This document shows positions 24,610 through 33,540 of a DNA stretch of 64,000 bases, in pieces. The notes beneath the pieces were generated by a model. It made no database searches. It was not told where the DNA came from and worked only from the letters and a program-made list of their open reading frames with translations. Position numbers and translations under genes: made by a program. The DNA lies in NCBI GenBank assembly GCA_009667805.1, contig CM019064.1, positions 112,752,328-112,816,327 of the forward strand, given 5' to 3'. This DNA comes from Leptobrachium leishanense (lineage: Eukaryota; Chordata; Amphibia; Anura; Megophryidae). Numbering within the stretch: the stretch's first letter is position 1; each line of letters begins with the position of its first letter.

Positions 24610-25314
24610 GAGCACTATACCCTAGTGAGTGCTAACGTTATCGTTCGGATGTGTAAGCATTAACGCCAGGATAAGTGACTTTAACACATGTCCCCCCATA
24701 TTACCTTCCTGACACTAAACCAGTACGAAAACAGCGCATCGGTGATTGCGTTAGCTTCCGCAAGCTTACTGTATTTTGCGCATCCTACACTTAACATGGG
24801 GAGTGCAATCTTTAATTAGCGGTTCGATAAGTAAGGTATTACAGTGCTAGCGCTAATTAGGCAGGATGCACAAGCCCAAATTTTATCTATATCTTAAAGC
24901 TGGTACTAAATGATTCTGCATTTGCAAATGCATCATTTAGCACCCCTAACCCCCCCCAATAAATCTGATACTCACCTCTCATCCCACGGCAAGAACGGTG
25001 GCCTCATCCACCAACGTCTTGTCGCCAGGAGTAGAGTGAGACAAATACTTCCAAGTCTCCCTCCACGATCACTTTGCGACACTGCGCAATCTTGCAGCCT
25101 GGAAGCGCTGCGCAACCCTCCATGGAGTCCTATGGACTCCGGGAGGTGATACTTGTACGGCACAGAAGTGCTACATTGAGTATCGCAGCGGGTAGCACTG
25201 CGTTCTGGGGTGAAGTGCTGAGCTAGTGCCTGCCCCAGAATACTGCAATAAAATGGGGCGGCAGGTTTTCCCAATTAGCATCCCCATTTTAGAGTGAAGA
25301 ACAGAATAGGGCCC
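24610..25314 (+). repeat. MITE-A copy, full length (~705 bp)
   Basis: The left end GAGCACTATACCC and right end AGAATAGGGCCC are imperfect inverted repeats, with AAT on both sides as a possible 3-bp duplication. The interior has landmarks shared by all copies: AAGCTTACTGTA, TTAACATGGGGAG, CGATAAGTAAGGTATTAC and CTAACCCCCCC. No protein is encoded. Confidence 0.75.
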
Positions 25315-25588
25315 AATATGTCCTGGGAACAAAAGCCGTGATCATTTGAGCACTTGTCAGGTTCTGGGTCCATGCACTTTGTGCTAATTTTACATTATTA
25401 TGATTAAAATCCTTCATTCCTACTCACCCTTTGATATATTCAGTTCATTTGCACTGCATCAGGTATAATTTCTAGAGGAAATAGTCCACTTACCTAGTAT
25501 TAAGTATGTGGGATATCCAGAACTTTGTCAAATGTAAAACTTAATATCACTAAATGCACAGTATGAAGAATATGTAAATTGTACTCAA
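25315..25588. other. Spacer, nothing recognised
   Basis: AT-rich unique-looking sequence without a coding or repeat signature. Confidence 0.5.
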
Positions 25589-26083
25589 TTAACCCCTTAG
25601 TGACTGGGCAGTTTTACACAAATCCGTCCTTTAGTGACCGCTGCTGTTTTTACATTTCTACGCTGTTAGTGTTTAGGTCAAATTTTCCTCTTACTCTTTT
25701 TTCAACCCACACATATTATATACCGTTTTTCCCGCCATTAAATGGACTTTCTAAAAATACCATTATTTCCATCATATCCAATAATTTACTATAAAAAAAA
25801 TATGAAATATGATGAAAAAATGGTAAAACCACACTTTTTCGGAATTTAATCCCCAAAATCTACAACCACCAAAAAAGACCCCGGCTAAATAGTTTCAAAA
25901 TATTGTCCCGAGAATAGAAATACCCAATTTTTACATGTTTTTGCTTTTTAACCCCTTCACTGCTGAGCCAGGTCACCTATGTGCGCTGAGCTCATTCTGA
26001 CTGTTTTATGCTAATTATTTTTAGATGACAGCCTAGGTACTAATTAACTAAACCCCCCCCAGACAAAAAAAAAAAACACCAAA

Positions 26084-26722
26084 TACAGTGGCAAGAAAAA
26101 GTATGTGAACCCTTTGGGATTAAGTGGAGTTTTGCATGAATTGGTCATAAAATGTGCTCTGATCTTCATCTAAATCACAACAATTTGAAAAACACAGTCT
26201 GCTTAAAATAATACAACACAAACATTATATGTTTTCATTTGTTTATTGAACAGAACATGTAAACATTCACAGTGCAGGGTGGAAAAAGTATGTGAACCTT
26301 TGGACTTAATAACTGGTTGACCCTCCTTTGGCAGCAATAACCTCAACCAAATGTTTCCTGTAGTTGCAGATCAGAGCTGCACAACGATCTGGAGTAATTT
26401 TGGACCACTCCTCTTCACAAAACTGTTTCAGTGTAGCAATATTCTTGGGATGTCTGGTGTGAATCGCTCTCTTAAGGTCATGCCACAGCATTTCAATCAG
26501 GTTGAGGTCAGGACTCTGAATGGACCACTCCAGAAGGCGTATTTTGTTTTGTTGAAGCCATTCTATTGTTGAATTACTTATATTCTTTGGGTCATTGTCC
26601 TGTTGCATCACCCATCCTCTGCGGAGCTTCAGTTGGCGGACAGATGGTCACAAATGAAAACATAGGTTTGTGTTGTATTATTTTAAGCAGACTGTGTTTT
26701 TCAAATTGTTGTGACTTAGATG
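26084..26722 (-). mobile_element. Tc1-family element, internally deleted
   Basis: The left end CAGTGGCAAGAAAAAGTATG is preceded by TA, as in Tc1 elements. The reverse complement of its subterminal sequence (AACACAGTCTGCTTAAAATA) reappears at about 26677-26696, so part of the right arm is present. The outermost right end is missing. The body keeps only the C-terminal half of the transposase. Confidence 0.85.
26306..26611 (-). pseudogene. Tc1 transposase C-terminal fragment
   Basis: About 100 residues start MMQQDNDPKN and include [11 protein letters not shown], which holds the second catalytic Asp and the Glu. The usual DPKH reads DPKN here. The N-terminal DNA-binding half and the first Asp are gone because of an internal deletion between about 26612 and 26650. 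Confidence 0.88.
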
Positions 26723-27406
26723 ACTCTAAGATATATATTTTTTAAATTATATTTTTATTTATTTATTTATTTTTAAAAGTTTTATTTTTACACCAATGAT
26801 ATCAAATATGACCCTCTAGCTGCCACAGATCGGGTGATAAAGGGATCCAAAGGATCCCCCTATCTCCAAATGGCAGCTAGGGGGTTAACTGGCCCACTGA
26901 CATACTCACACATATGGTGAGGATGTCAGTGGGTGGAGGCTGACCTAGAGGCTTGGCTGATATCCATGATGTTAGCCCCCTCCAGGTTTGAATCGCAATT
27001 TGGCGCAAATTTACACCGAATCGAATCGAGATCCGGCAGCGAAACCATTAATGCAGTACAAAGGGGAGACTCTCCCCTTTCCAGCGGTGCAACTTGCATC
27101 TCTCTGTCTTCAATGGTTGGGGAGATAGAGGGCTCCGAAGGAGCCCACCCTCCCCTCCATTGATTTCAATGGGGCGCCTGCTGATGACATCACCACGCAG
27201 CGTGGTGACGTCATCGAGCTCGCCGGCCCATGTAAATCACGAGGGCAGGCTTCCTCCCTGCCAGATCTGCGAGGGATCCAGCGAGGGAGGTAAATATCGG
27301 GCTGGAGGGGGGTTAGGCGCCGCTGACGTACTATGTACGTCCGCGGGTCTAAGGGAGACCCGTGGGCAGGACGTACATTGTATGTCAGCGGTCCTTAAGG
27401 GGTTAA

Positions 27407-27828
27407 ATAAGGCATTTATGTATTTTTATGAATAAAACCATGTAATTTTCTGGCCAAAATGTTAATGCAATAAACATAAAATTCATCCGTCGAGCAATAA
27501 CGCGTGTAAAACGGACGCGCACAAATACGCGTGCAGCAACGTTGCACACAGAAATCAGTGTGCGGACTGTTTTTTTCACGCGATTCAGCCAATCAGAATT
27601 AAGAACCACAATTATCTCACGTTAAGTTTTTGTGCCTGCCAAAGTCAATCTGAGTATATATGCTGCAGCAATAATAAATGCACACACAACTTCTCCATTC
27701 TATTGGTTTGGTATGTTTAGAACATGTAACTATACTTTGCTGCATTTTATTTTTTGGGCTGGTGTATTTGGGTTTGGCCAGGTCGGTCAGATTTGCCATT
27801 AACACCAGCTTTTAGGAGTTGCTAAAAT
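27407..27828. other. Spacer, including part of a MITE-A copy
   Basis: No gene is seen. From about 27790, the stretch AACACCAGCTTTTAGGA resembles the MITE-A interior in reverse orientation (compare 56538-56555). It continues beyond the Gmr1-like insertion at 31999-32270. Confidence 0.5.
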
Positions 27829-27833
27829 TATGC

Positions 27834-28721
27834 TGTCACGGAGCTGACAACTGGCGCTCCTCAGCGAGCCACAAGAAAATGACTTGGCTGTTTTAAAGAC
27901 CATTTTTCCTTTTCCCTCGGTTTTGCGTTTCAAATTGTATGGACATTTTTATGCTATTACTATGTGGTTTTATTGAAGGGTGGTGTATTTTACAATGTAT
28001 CCTTATTGTATGAATGTAGTTTCAAATTAAGAAAACTGTATGTATGTGGTTTTCCCCAGTCCCCATTTTGCCCAGCCCAGCATGGGTCCAAAGGACAAAG
28101 GACCTCATGGCCCCAAGATGGAGGATACAGCAAGCCTGCTGATTGGAGGCTTTTCCAAGACCTCATCTGCCTAATCCCCTGGACAATGGGGGAGCCTGAA
28201 AGGGCAAGATAGAGGATACAGCAAGCCATCTGATTGGAGGCTTTTCCAAGACCTCATCTGCCTAATCCCCTGGACAACAGGGAAGCCTGAAAGGGACCTG
28301 ATAGGGAACAGGAGGCTGGGAAAGGAGCCAATCAGTGCTGGTTGTGTGGGCGGGGGGGTTTGGTAATCTGTGTGTGTGAAGTTGTATAAATGACCCTGTT
28401 GAAACCCCTAAATAAAGCAATTCACTGTTTTAAGCCATACAGCTCGTCTGGTGTTTTATTTCAGAGCATATCACATTCACCACGGAAGACACTCAGCGGT
28501 CTTCCGAAACGCTACCTACCCCAGAAGAGGAACATCAAATTGACCCCAGACGGCACCACTTGCTTACAGCGGCCCCTAACAACACCAAAGCCATTCCCAG
28601 CACCCAGGACCAGCGGATCAGGCTGCTCGGGATGCCGAGTGCCGAGCCACTCGGTAGTCGGGCTGATCCACAGCGGGGCATTTGGAGAGCAGGACAGTCG
28701 ACGGACGACCATCCCGTCACA
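27834..28721 (+). repeat. Gmr1-like 5' LTR (888 bp)
   Basis: It begins TGTCACGGAGC and ends CCATCCCGTCACA. TATAAA at 28385-28390 and AATAAA at 28411-28416 fit promoter and polyadenylation signals at the U3/R boundary. The 91-bp direct repeat at 28116-28297 lies in U3 upstream of the TATA box. Confidence 0.88.
28116..28297 (+). repeat. Tandem duplication of 91 bp in LTR U3
   Basis: Two adjacent copies (28116-28206 and 28207-28297) share GATTGGAGGCTTTTCCAAGA and most of the rest. Duplicated U3 segments are common in retroviral and retrotransposon promoters, where they can act as enhancers. Function here is inferred. Confidence 0.85.
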
Positions 28722-28722
28722 C

Positions 28723-28739
28723 TGGTGGCAAGCGGAGGG
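28723..28739 (+). promoter_or_regulatory. Gmr1-like primer binding site
   Basis: TGGTGGCAAGCGGAGGG begins one base after the LTR end. The TGG start matches a tRNA CCA tail. I did not identify the tRNA. Confidence 0.65.
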
Positions 28740-28760
28740 ATAAGCTCTTCCAACCCCAAA

Positions 28761-29712
28761 ATGGCTAGCTATGCCAGTTGCAAAAGGGACACGCTTCAGG
28801 ACCTGCTGGAAAGCCGTGGAGGGACCGCCGGCTCAAAGACCAAAGAAGCTCTGGTTGAGGAACTGATCAAAATAGACCAACAAAACGGGGGCACAGGGAC
28901 CCCGTCCGCAGAAGACCTCTTTCAGAAAAGAGTCCGGGAGAGGATAGCCACGTACGGTGCTACCCCCTCGGAGACCGCGATCCAACGAGCCATCGAGGAC
29001 ATCCAAAGACAAGATGAGCAGAGAGACCGAGAGCTGGAGCGAAAAGCCCAAGAAATAGAATGAGAAAAGGAGCGCCAGCTTGAACAGCGGATGGCGGAAC
29101 TTCAAATGGGCCGGGTAGAAAATCCCAACCCAGGGACACCAGTGCCCCGGAAGGTACCCTTCCAGGCGTTCAAAACGTTTAACGAGGCAGAGGAAGAAAT
29201 TGAGGGCTTCCTCCAAGACTTTGAAAGACTATGTCAGGTACATGGAGTACAATGTTCCGCTTGGGCCGGAATTTTGGCCAGCAAACTTTCAGGCCGAGCG
29301 GCGGAAGCATACAGAACAGTCCCTGATGAAGAGGCCATGGACTATGCTCAGGTTAAGCAGGTCCTGCTGGTCTGCTTCGCCATCACCCCAGAAGCCAGTC
29401 AGCTAAAATTCCGGACCTCCCGCCGGCCCGACACATGTGGAATGGGCCCACCGGCTGCAGCGTGATTTAAAAAACTGGTTCCAGGGTAGTCAAGCCCGAA
29501 CAATCGAGGACATTACCCAACTAGTGCTGCTGGAGCAGTTCCTGGAACACACGGCCACAGCGGTGCGAGATTGGGTGAGGGACAAAAAGCCCCAAACGGT
29601 GCAGCAAGCAGCAAGCTGCTACCTGGGCGGACGAATATACGGACACCCGGAAGACCAGTGGGGGCGATCGACAGCCTGCTCTTCGACCCCCCTTGCCCAT
29701 CCACAATTCTGA
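28761..29712 (+). pseudogene. Gmr1-like Gag with SAP-like and SCAN-like regions
   Basis: The start at 28761 reads MASYASCKRDTLQDLLESRG; the helix pair through about residue 38 resembles a SAP motif. A charged coiled-coil segment (residues about 70-100) runs into a TGA at 29061-29063, and the same frame reopens and goes on to a TGA at 29463-29465. The capsid end is in another frame (29437-29712). There, TIEDITQLVLLEQFLEHTA and VRDWVRDKKPQT closely resemble the SCAN domain of vertebrate zinc-finger proteins, which is thought to derive from Gmr1-like capsid. At least one stop and one frameshift are therefore present. Confidence 0.82.
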
Positions 29713-30430
29713 CCCCCCGGCCCATTGGCCGGCGTCTCGTCCCGCAGTCCGCACCAACTCAGTTGTAACCATCCGTTGTTATGGCTGCAACCAAGTGGGA
29801 CATTATCGCAAGAACTGCCCTAACCGACCCCCCATACCAAGAGGCCCGGCCCATGCAGCACCACCAGCGGCTCACTGTTATGACAATGAACCCCGATACC
29901 AGAACAGTCAGGAGGAGTGGGGTATGCTACACGAGGCAGACCCCGTACAAGCCGCCGCCGCTGATAACCGTCAGCATCATCGACAGGCCGTATGGATAAA
30001 TGGGCGGGCAGCCAAGGGTCTCTGCGATTTGGGGGCCACCATCACCCTAATCCGAACCCACCTGGTACCCACGAAGGCCCGATCTGGCCCGACCATTGCA
30101 GTCCGAGTAGCCGGAGGTAGAGTGCTACGCGTCCATCTAGACTGGGGCTCCGGGGCAGGATCCGTGCAGGTGGGCCTATTGGACAACTTGCCCGCCGAAG
30201 TTCTCCTGGGGAATGACCTGGGACGTCTGGTCTCCGCCTACGACACAGACGCCGTACTACCCGCGACCACCCGCCAGCAGAGCCACCGGACAAACCACGC
30301 CATTCCAGCCGGGACCCAGGTGAGACCACAAAGAAAACCCCCCAAACCTCGACAAAAACAAACCCCGTCCCCCCGACCAACCCATAACCTGGGACTCCCA
30401 GGCCAACCTCAGACACCAAACCCAGACTGA
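29693..30430 (+). pseudogene. Gmr1-like nucleocapsid knuckle and protease
   Basis: CYGCNQVGHYRKNC at about 29777 is a CX2CX4HX4C zinc knuckle. A retropepsin-like segment follows (about 29990-30230), with CDLGATITLI where the family has Asp-Thr/Ser-Gly, and LLGNDLG further on. The Leu in place of Thr/Ser at the catalytic triplet suggests decay. This frame differs from both the segment before it and the one after it. Confidence 0.75.
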
Positions 30431-30536
30431 TCCCACTTTAGGAGGGTACCGGGACAGGGCAGGCAAAGACCAGGGAGGGGTTGGGGACGACCGCATAGAG
30501 TGGGAAGGAGGGCTCCTATACAGATACACCGATAGG

Positions 30537-31968
30537 ATGGGCACCAGGAGGAAACAGGGACCCCACAAACAGCTGGTCGTGCCACAGACCCGCAGACCGG
30601 AACTTTTAAAACTGGGCCACAACATTCCCCTCGCCGGCCACCTCGGGATAGCCAAGACCCGGAGTCGGTTATCCCGAGCCTACTTTTGGCCCAGACTCCA
30701 TGCTGATGTGCGGGAATATTGCCGCACCCACCCAGTCTGTCAAAAGGTGGGGAAAACTGGGGACCACCCAAAAGCCCCGCTTCAACCCCTACCCATCATC
30801 CAGGAACCCTTTAGCCGGGTAGCAGTGGATATAATCGGCCCCCTGGCTTGCCCCAGCGCCACAGGAAAAAAATACATCCTTACGGTGGTGGACTATGCCA
30901 CCCGGTACCCCGAGGCCATTCCCCTGTCTAACATTCAGGCCGATACAATAGCTGACGCCCTCCTGCGGGTGTTCTCCCAGGTGGGGTTCCCCCAGGAGAT
31001 GCTGTCTGATCAGGGTTCCCAGTTTACTGCTGAGCTGACACAGCAGCTCTGGCGCCTCTGTGGTGTCAAGGCCCTCCACAGCACACCGTACCACCCCCAA
31101 ACGAACGGGCTGTGCAAGCAGTTTAACGGGACCCTAAAGCAGTTGATCCGGGCCTTCACCCAGGATAGGAAGGACTGGGAAAAATATCTGCCCCATCTGT
31201 TATTTGCATATAGAGAGGTGCCCCAGGAATCCACCGGGTTCTCCCCCTTCGAGTTGTTATACGGGCGCAGGGTTAGGGGCCCCTTAGATTTAGTTAGGGC
31301 CCAGTGGGAAGGGAGACAGGAGCTCGAAGGACTCCCCGTCCTGAGCTACGTTTTGGAACTACGCGAGCGCCTGAGAGAGCTCACGGGCCTAGTCCAGGTG
31401 AATATGCATGCAGCCCAGCAGAAAGCATGGTATGACCGATCCACCCGAAGTCGCTCCTTCTTCGTGGGGCAAAAGGTCCTGGTACTGAAACCACAGCAGC
31501 AGAACAAGCTGCAGGCATCCTGGCAGGGCCCCTATCAGGTGGTACACCAACTTGGGGATACCACCTATGTGGTTGTCAGCTGCGCCGTCACCAGGATCAA
31601 GCGGACATTCCACGTCAACATGCTGAAAGCCTACCACAAACGGGCTGAGGCAGTGGCTGTCATCTGCGCTCCGGCCACCGAGGAGGCAGAACAGATCCCC
31701 ATACCAGAACTCCCTGGGATAAATAGCAAGTCCTCCGGGGTGGAAGATGTTCAGCTAGGGGAGAGGTTGGGACCCCACGAACAGGCCCAAGTTAGGAAGG
31801 TACTCCAGGACCGCCAGGAGGTCTTCTTCGCACTCCCGGGCTATACCCATCAGACCCTTCACAAAGTAGAAACCCCTGGGCAGAGGCCATTGAGGCAGCC
31901 GGCGTACCGGGTCCCGGAGGCAGTCCGAGAACCCATGCGGGCCGAAATCCGGGACATGCTTGAGCTAG
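30537..31968 (+). pseudogene. Gmr1-like integrase followed by truncated RT
   Basis: Numbering runs from the first Met at 30537. The zinc-binding HHCC is H28, H35, C62, C68. The catalytic core has D98 (VAVDIIGPL) and D158 (MLSDQGSQF). The expected Glu 35 residues later is K194 (NGLCKQFN), a likely G-to-A change that would inactivate the enzyme. A C-terminal GPY-type segment (WQGPYQVV) follows. From about residue 415 the sequence is the N-terminal part of reverse transcriptase (FALPGYTHQTLHKVE and AEIRDMLELG). It stops at 31968, where it joins LTR sequence; the codons from there to 32018 are LTR remnant and flank. Integrase upstream of RT is seen directly in one open frame. Confidence 0.9.
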
Positions 31969-31993
31969 GTCGACGGACGACCATCCCGTCACA
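31969..31993 (+). repeat. Gmr1-like 3' LTR remnant, 25 bp
   Basis: GTCGACGGACGACCATCCCG and the next five bases are identical to the last 25 bases of the 5' LTR (28697-28721). The TATGC target duplication follows directly. Confidence 0.9.
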
Positions 31994-31998
31994 TATGC

Positions 31999-32270
31999 AT
32001 GCAAAGGCTATGCGTTAAATCCTGCGCATAGATTGTAATACCATCCGTGTACCAGCGTTCATTTGCGTTTGCGCTCACAATGTTAAGTATAGGACACGCG
32101 CAGTAAAGTATGCTTGCGCAGGGTTCGTGCAGGTTCATCCGCGGTAGACGAATACGCGCGTTTGTTGCGCTGACATTGTAATACGACGTTTAGCGCAAAG
32201 GGTTTACCCCTTGCGATAATGCGTTTTTGCGCTGGTGCAAACGTTTGCGCGAAGATTGTAATAGGGCCCT
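31999..32270 (-). repeat. MITE-A copy, part beyond the Gmr1-like insertion
   Basis: The MITE-A-type sequence is in reverse orientation (TTAAGTATAGGACACGCGCA, then ATAGGGCCC at the end). Its left part lies before 27829. The target duplication falls inside it. Confidence 0.6.
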
Positions 32271-32887
32271 TATTGATTTATTCTAGTTTGTCTTTAGATA
32301 TGAAAATGTTTAAATGTCAATTTAAAAAATATTTCTAGACATGCATAAACCTTTAATAAATGTTTCTGCTGTACCATTTTCTATTCTACATAAGCGCATC
32401 TGTAAGCTGTTTTGCATTCCCCAGGTGTACAATGAATAGATGCTAATAAATCTGTGGACCAGAAGTTGTGTGCAGGAGGCAGGAGTCACAATAGCATACA
32501 AATTTAGTTTTTAATCTTTTTCGAAGGAGAAAAAAAAATATTCAAATGAGATCAGCTTGGAGAACACATTTTTGTGAAAATTTCTTAGTGATCATTTATG
32601 CAATAGTAATGTAAAGAAAGAAAAGGATAAAAAGATTATTACTGTTGGTTAATGTTGTAGATAATTGCACATTTTCAATCAAATTAGCCGATTTTACAGA
32701 TCTTTCCCACTTTCAGCATTAAATCTTCTTGATACTTTTTGAGTGACGACTGCAATTCCCCACAACTTCAACACTTAAGTATTTTAAGTAAAGGAAACAC
32801 TGTTCTTCCGAAGGGAGTGTCAATGCCAATGCCATAAAGGAGCAGTGACGTGCAGTGAGGACAGTGGCTGGTGAGGCACTGGCTAGT
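32271..32887. other. Spacer, no gene seen
   Basis: AT-rich sequence. The segment about 32840-32880 resembles a dispersed repeat, but its edges could not be set. Confidence 0.45.
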
Positions 32888-33199
32888 ATCAGAGCCAAAT
32901 ATATATATATGAAACAGCACCAAATATACATGAAACAGAGCCAGATATATATGAAACAGAGCCAAATATAGATGAAACAGATCCAGATATATATGAAACA
33001 GAGCCAAATATATATGAAACAGAGCCAAATATATATGAAACAGAGCCAGATATATATGAAACAGAGCCAGATATATATGAAACAGAGCCAAATATATATG
33101 AAACAGAGCCAGATATATATATGAAACAGAGCCAGATATATATGTAACAGAGCCAGATATATATATGAAACAGAGCCAGATATATATATGAAACAGAGC
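32888..33199. repeat. Minisatellite, 21-bp unit
   Basis: Thirteen or more tandem copies of GAAACAGAGCCAGATATATAT (or AAATATATAT), with some 23-bp units that carry one extra AT. It translates to a repeated peptide on the minus strand, which is an artefact. Confidence 0.93.
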
Positions 33200-33540
33200 C
33201 TTTTTTAAATCTGCAGCATTTCCGTTTGCAGCAACAAGGTGCTGACTTATGGATAGAATTTCAGATATCCTGCTTGAACCCTTGCCTATATTCCAGATTG
33301 TCAGTCTGTTTCCTGAACTGACCTGTGCGTTTTGATATGGGCTTGGTTGATGACTGTACATGTGGAATCAGCACATATTGCACTTGCAGCCTTTTTACAT
33401 TTCCATTCCTGACCTGATTTGACTGGTAATAAAATACCTTCAGGGCTATAATGTTTCACGTGAGGCCAAGGGTACTTCCAGGCTTCCCCATGGTAGATCA
33501 AATCTGAGTGTTGAATACAAAAGTTAATCAACTTGCGTAT
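33200..33540 (-). other. Unrecognised protein-like segment
   Basis: A minus-strand frame at 33531-33301 (76 codons, starting MINFCIQHSDLIYHGEAWKY) and a further frame at 33300-33200 look protein-like in composition. I recognise no family, and no splice sites support a host exon. It may be a decayed transposase or a pseudogene fragment. Confidence 0.25.

Larger units (their letters stand above)
25589..27406. repeat. piggyBac-type MITE complex with TTAA ends
   Basis: TTAACCCCTTAGTGAC (25589) and its inverse CCTTAAGGGGTTAA (ending 27406) are inverted repeats that include the TTAA target. An inner TTAACCCCTTCACTGCTGAGCC at about 25950, and AGCTAGGGGGTTAA at about 26875-26888, resemble the ends of the element at 51687-52801. 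A related MITE therefore seems to be nested inside. A Tc1 fragment lies at 26084-26722. Confidence 0.75.
27834..31993 (+). mobile_element. Gmr1-like Ty3/gypsy LTR retrotransposon, deletion-derived
   Basis: A 5-bp target duplication TATGC lies at 27829-27833 and 31994-31998. The left LTR starts TGTCACGG and the right end closes CCGTCACA. Gag has SAP-like, SCAN-like and zinc-knuckle parts. Protease follows, then integrase, and only then the start of reverse transcriptase. Integrase before RT is the diagnostic order of Gmr1-like elements, whereas other Ty3/gypsy elements have RT first. Most of RT, all of RNase H and nearly all of the 3' LTR are missing; the RT start is fused to the last 25 bases of the LTR. 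Coding frames carry four or more breaks, so the copy is dead. Confidence 0.92.

Noticed and set aside
31969..32018. C-terminal end of the Gmr1-like pol frame
   Set aside because: These codons read through the LTR remnant and flanking DNA after the deletion junction.
32768..33361. 197-codon minus-strand frame with repeated LFHIYLA
   Set aside because: Translation of the 21-bp minisatellite.
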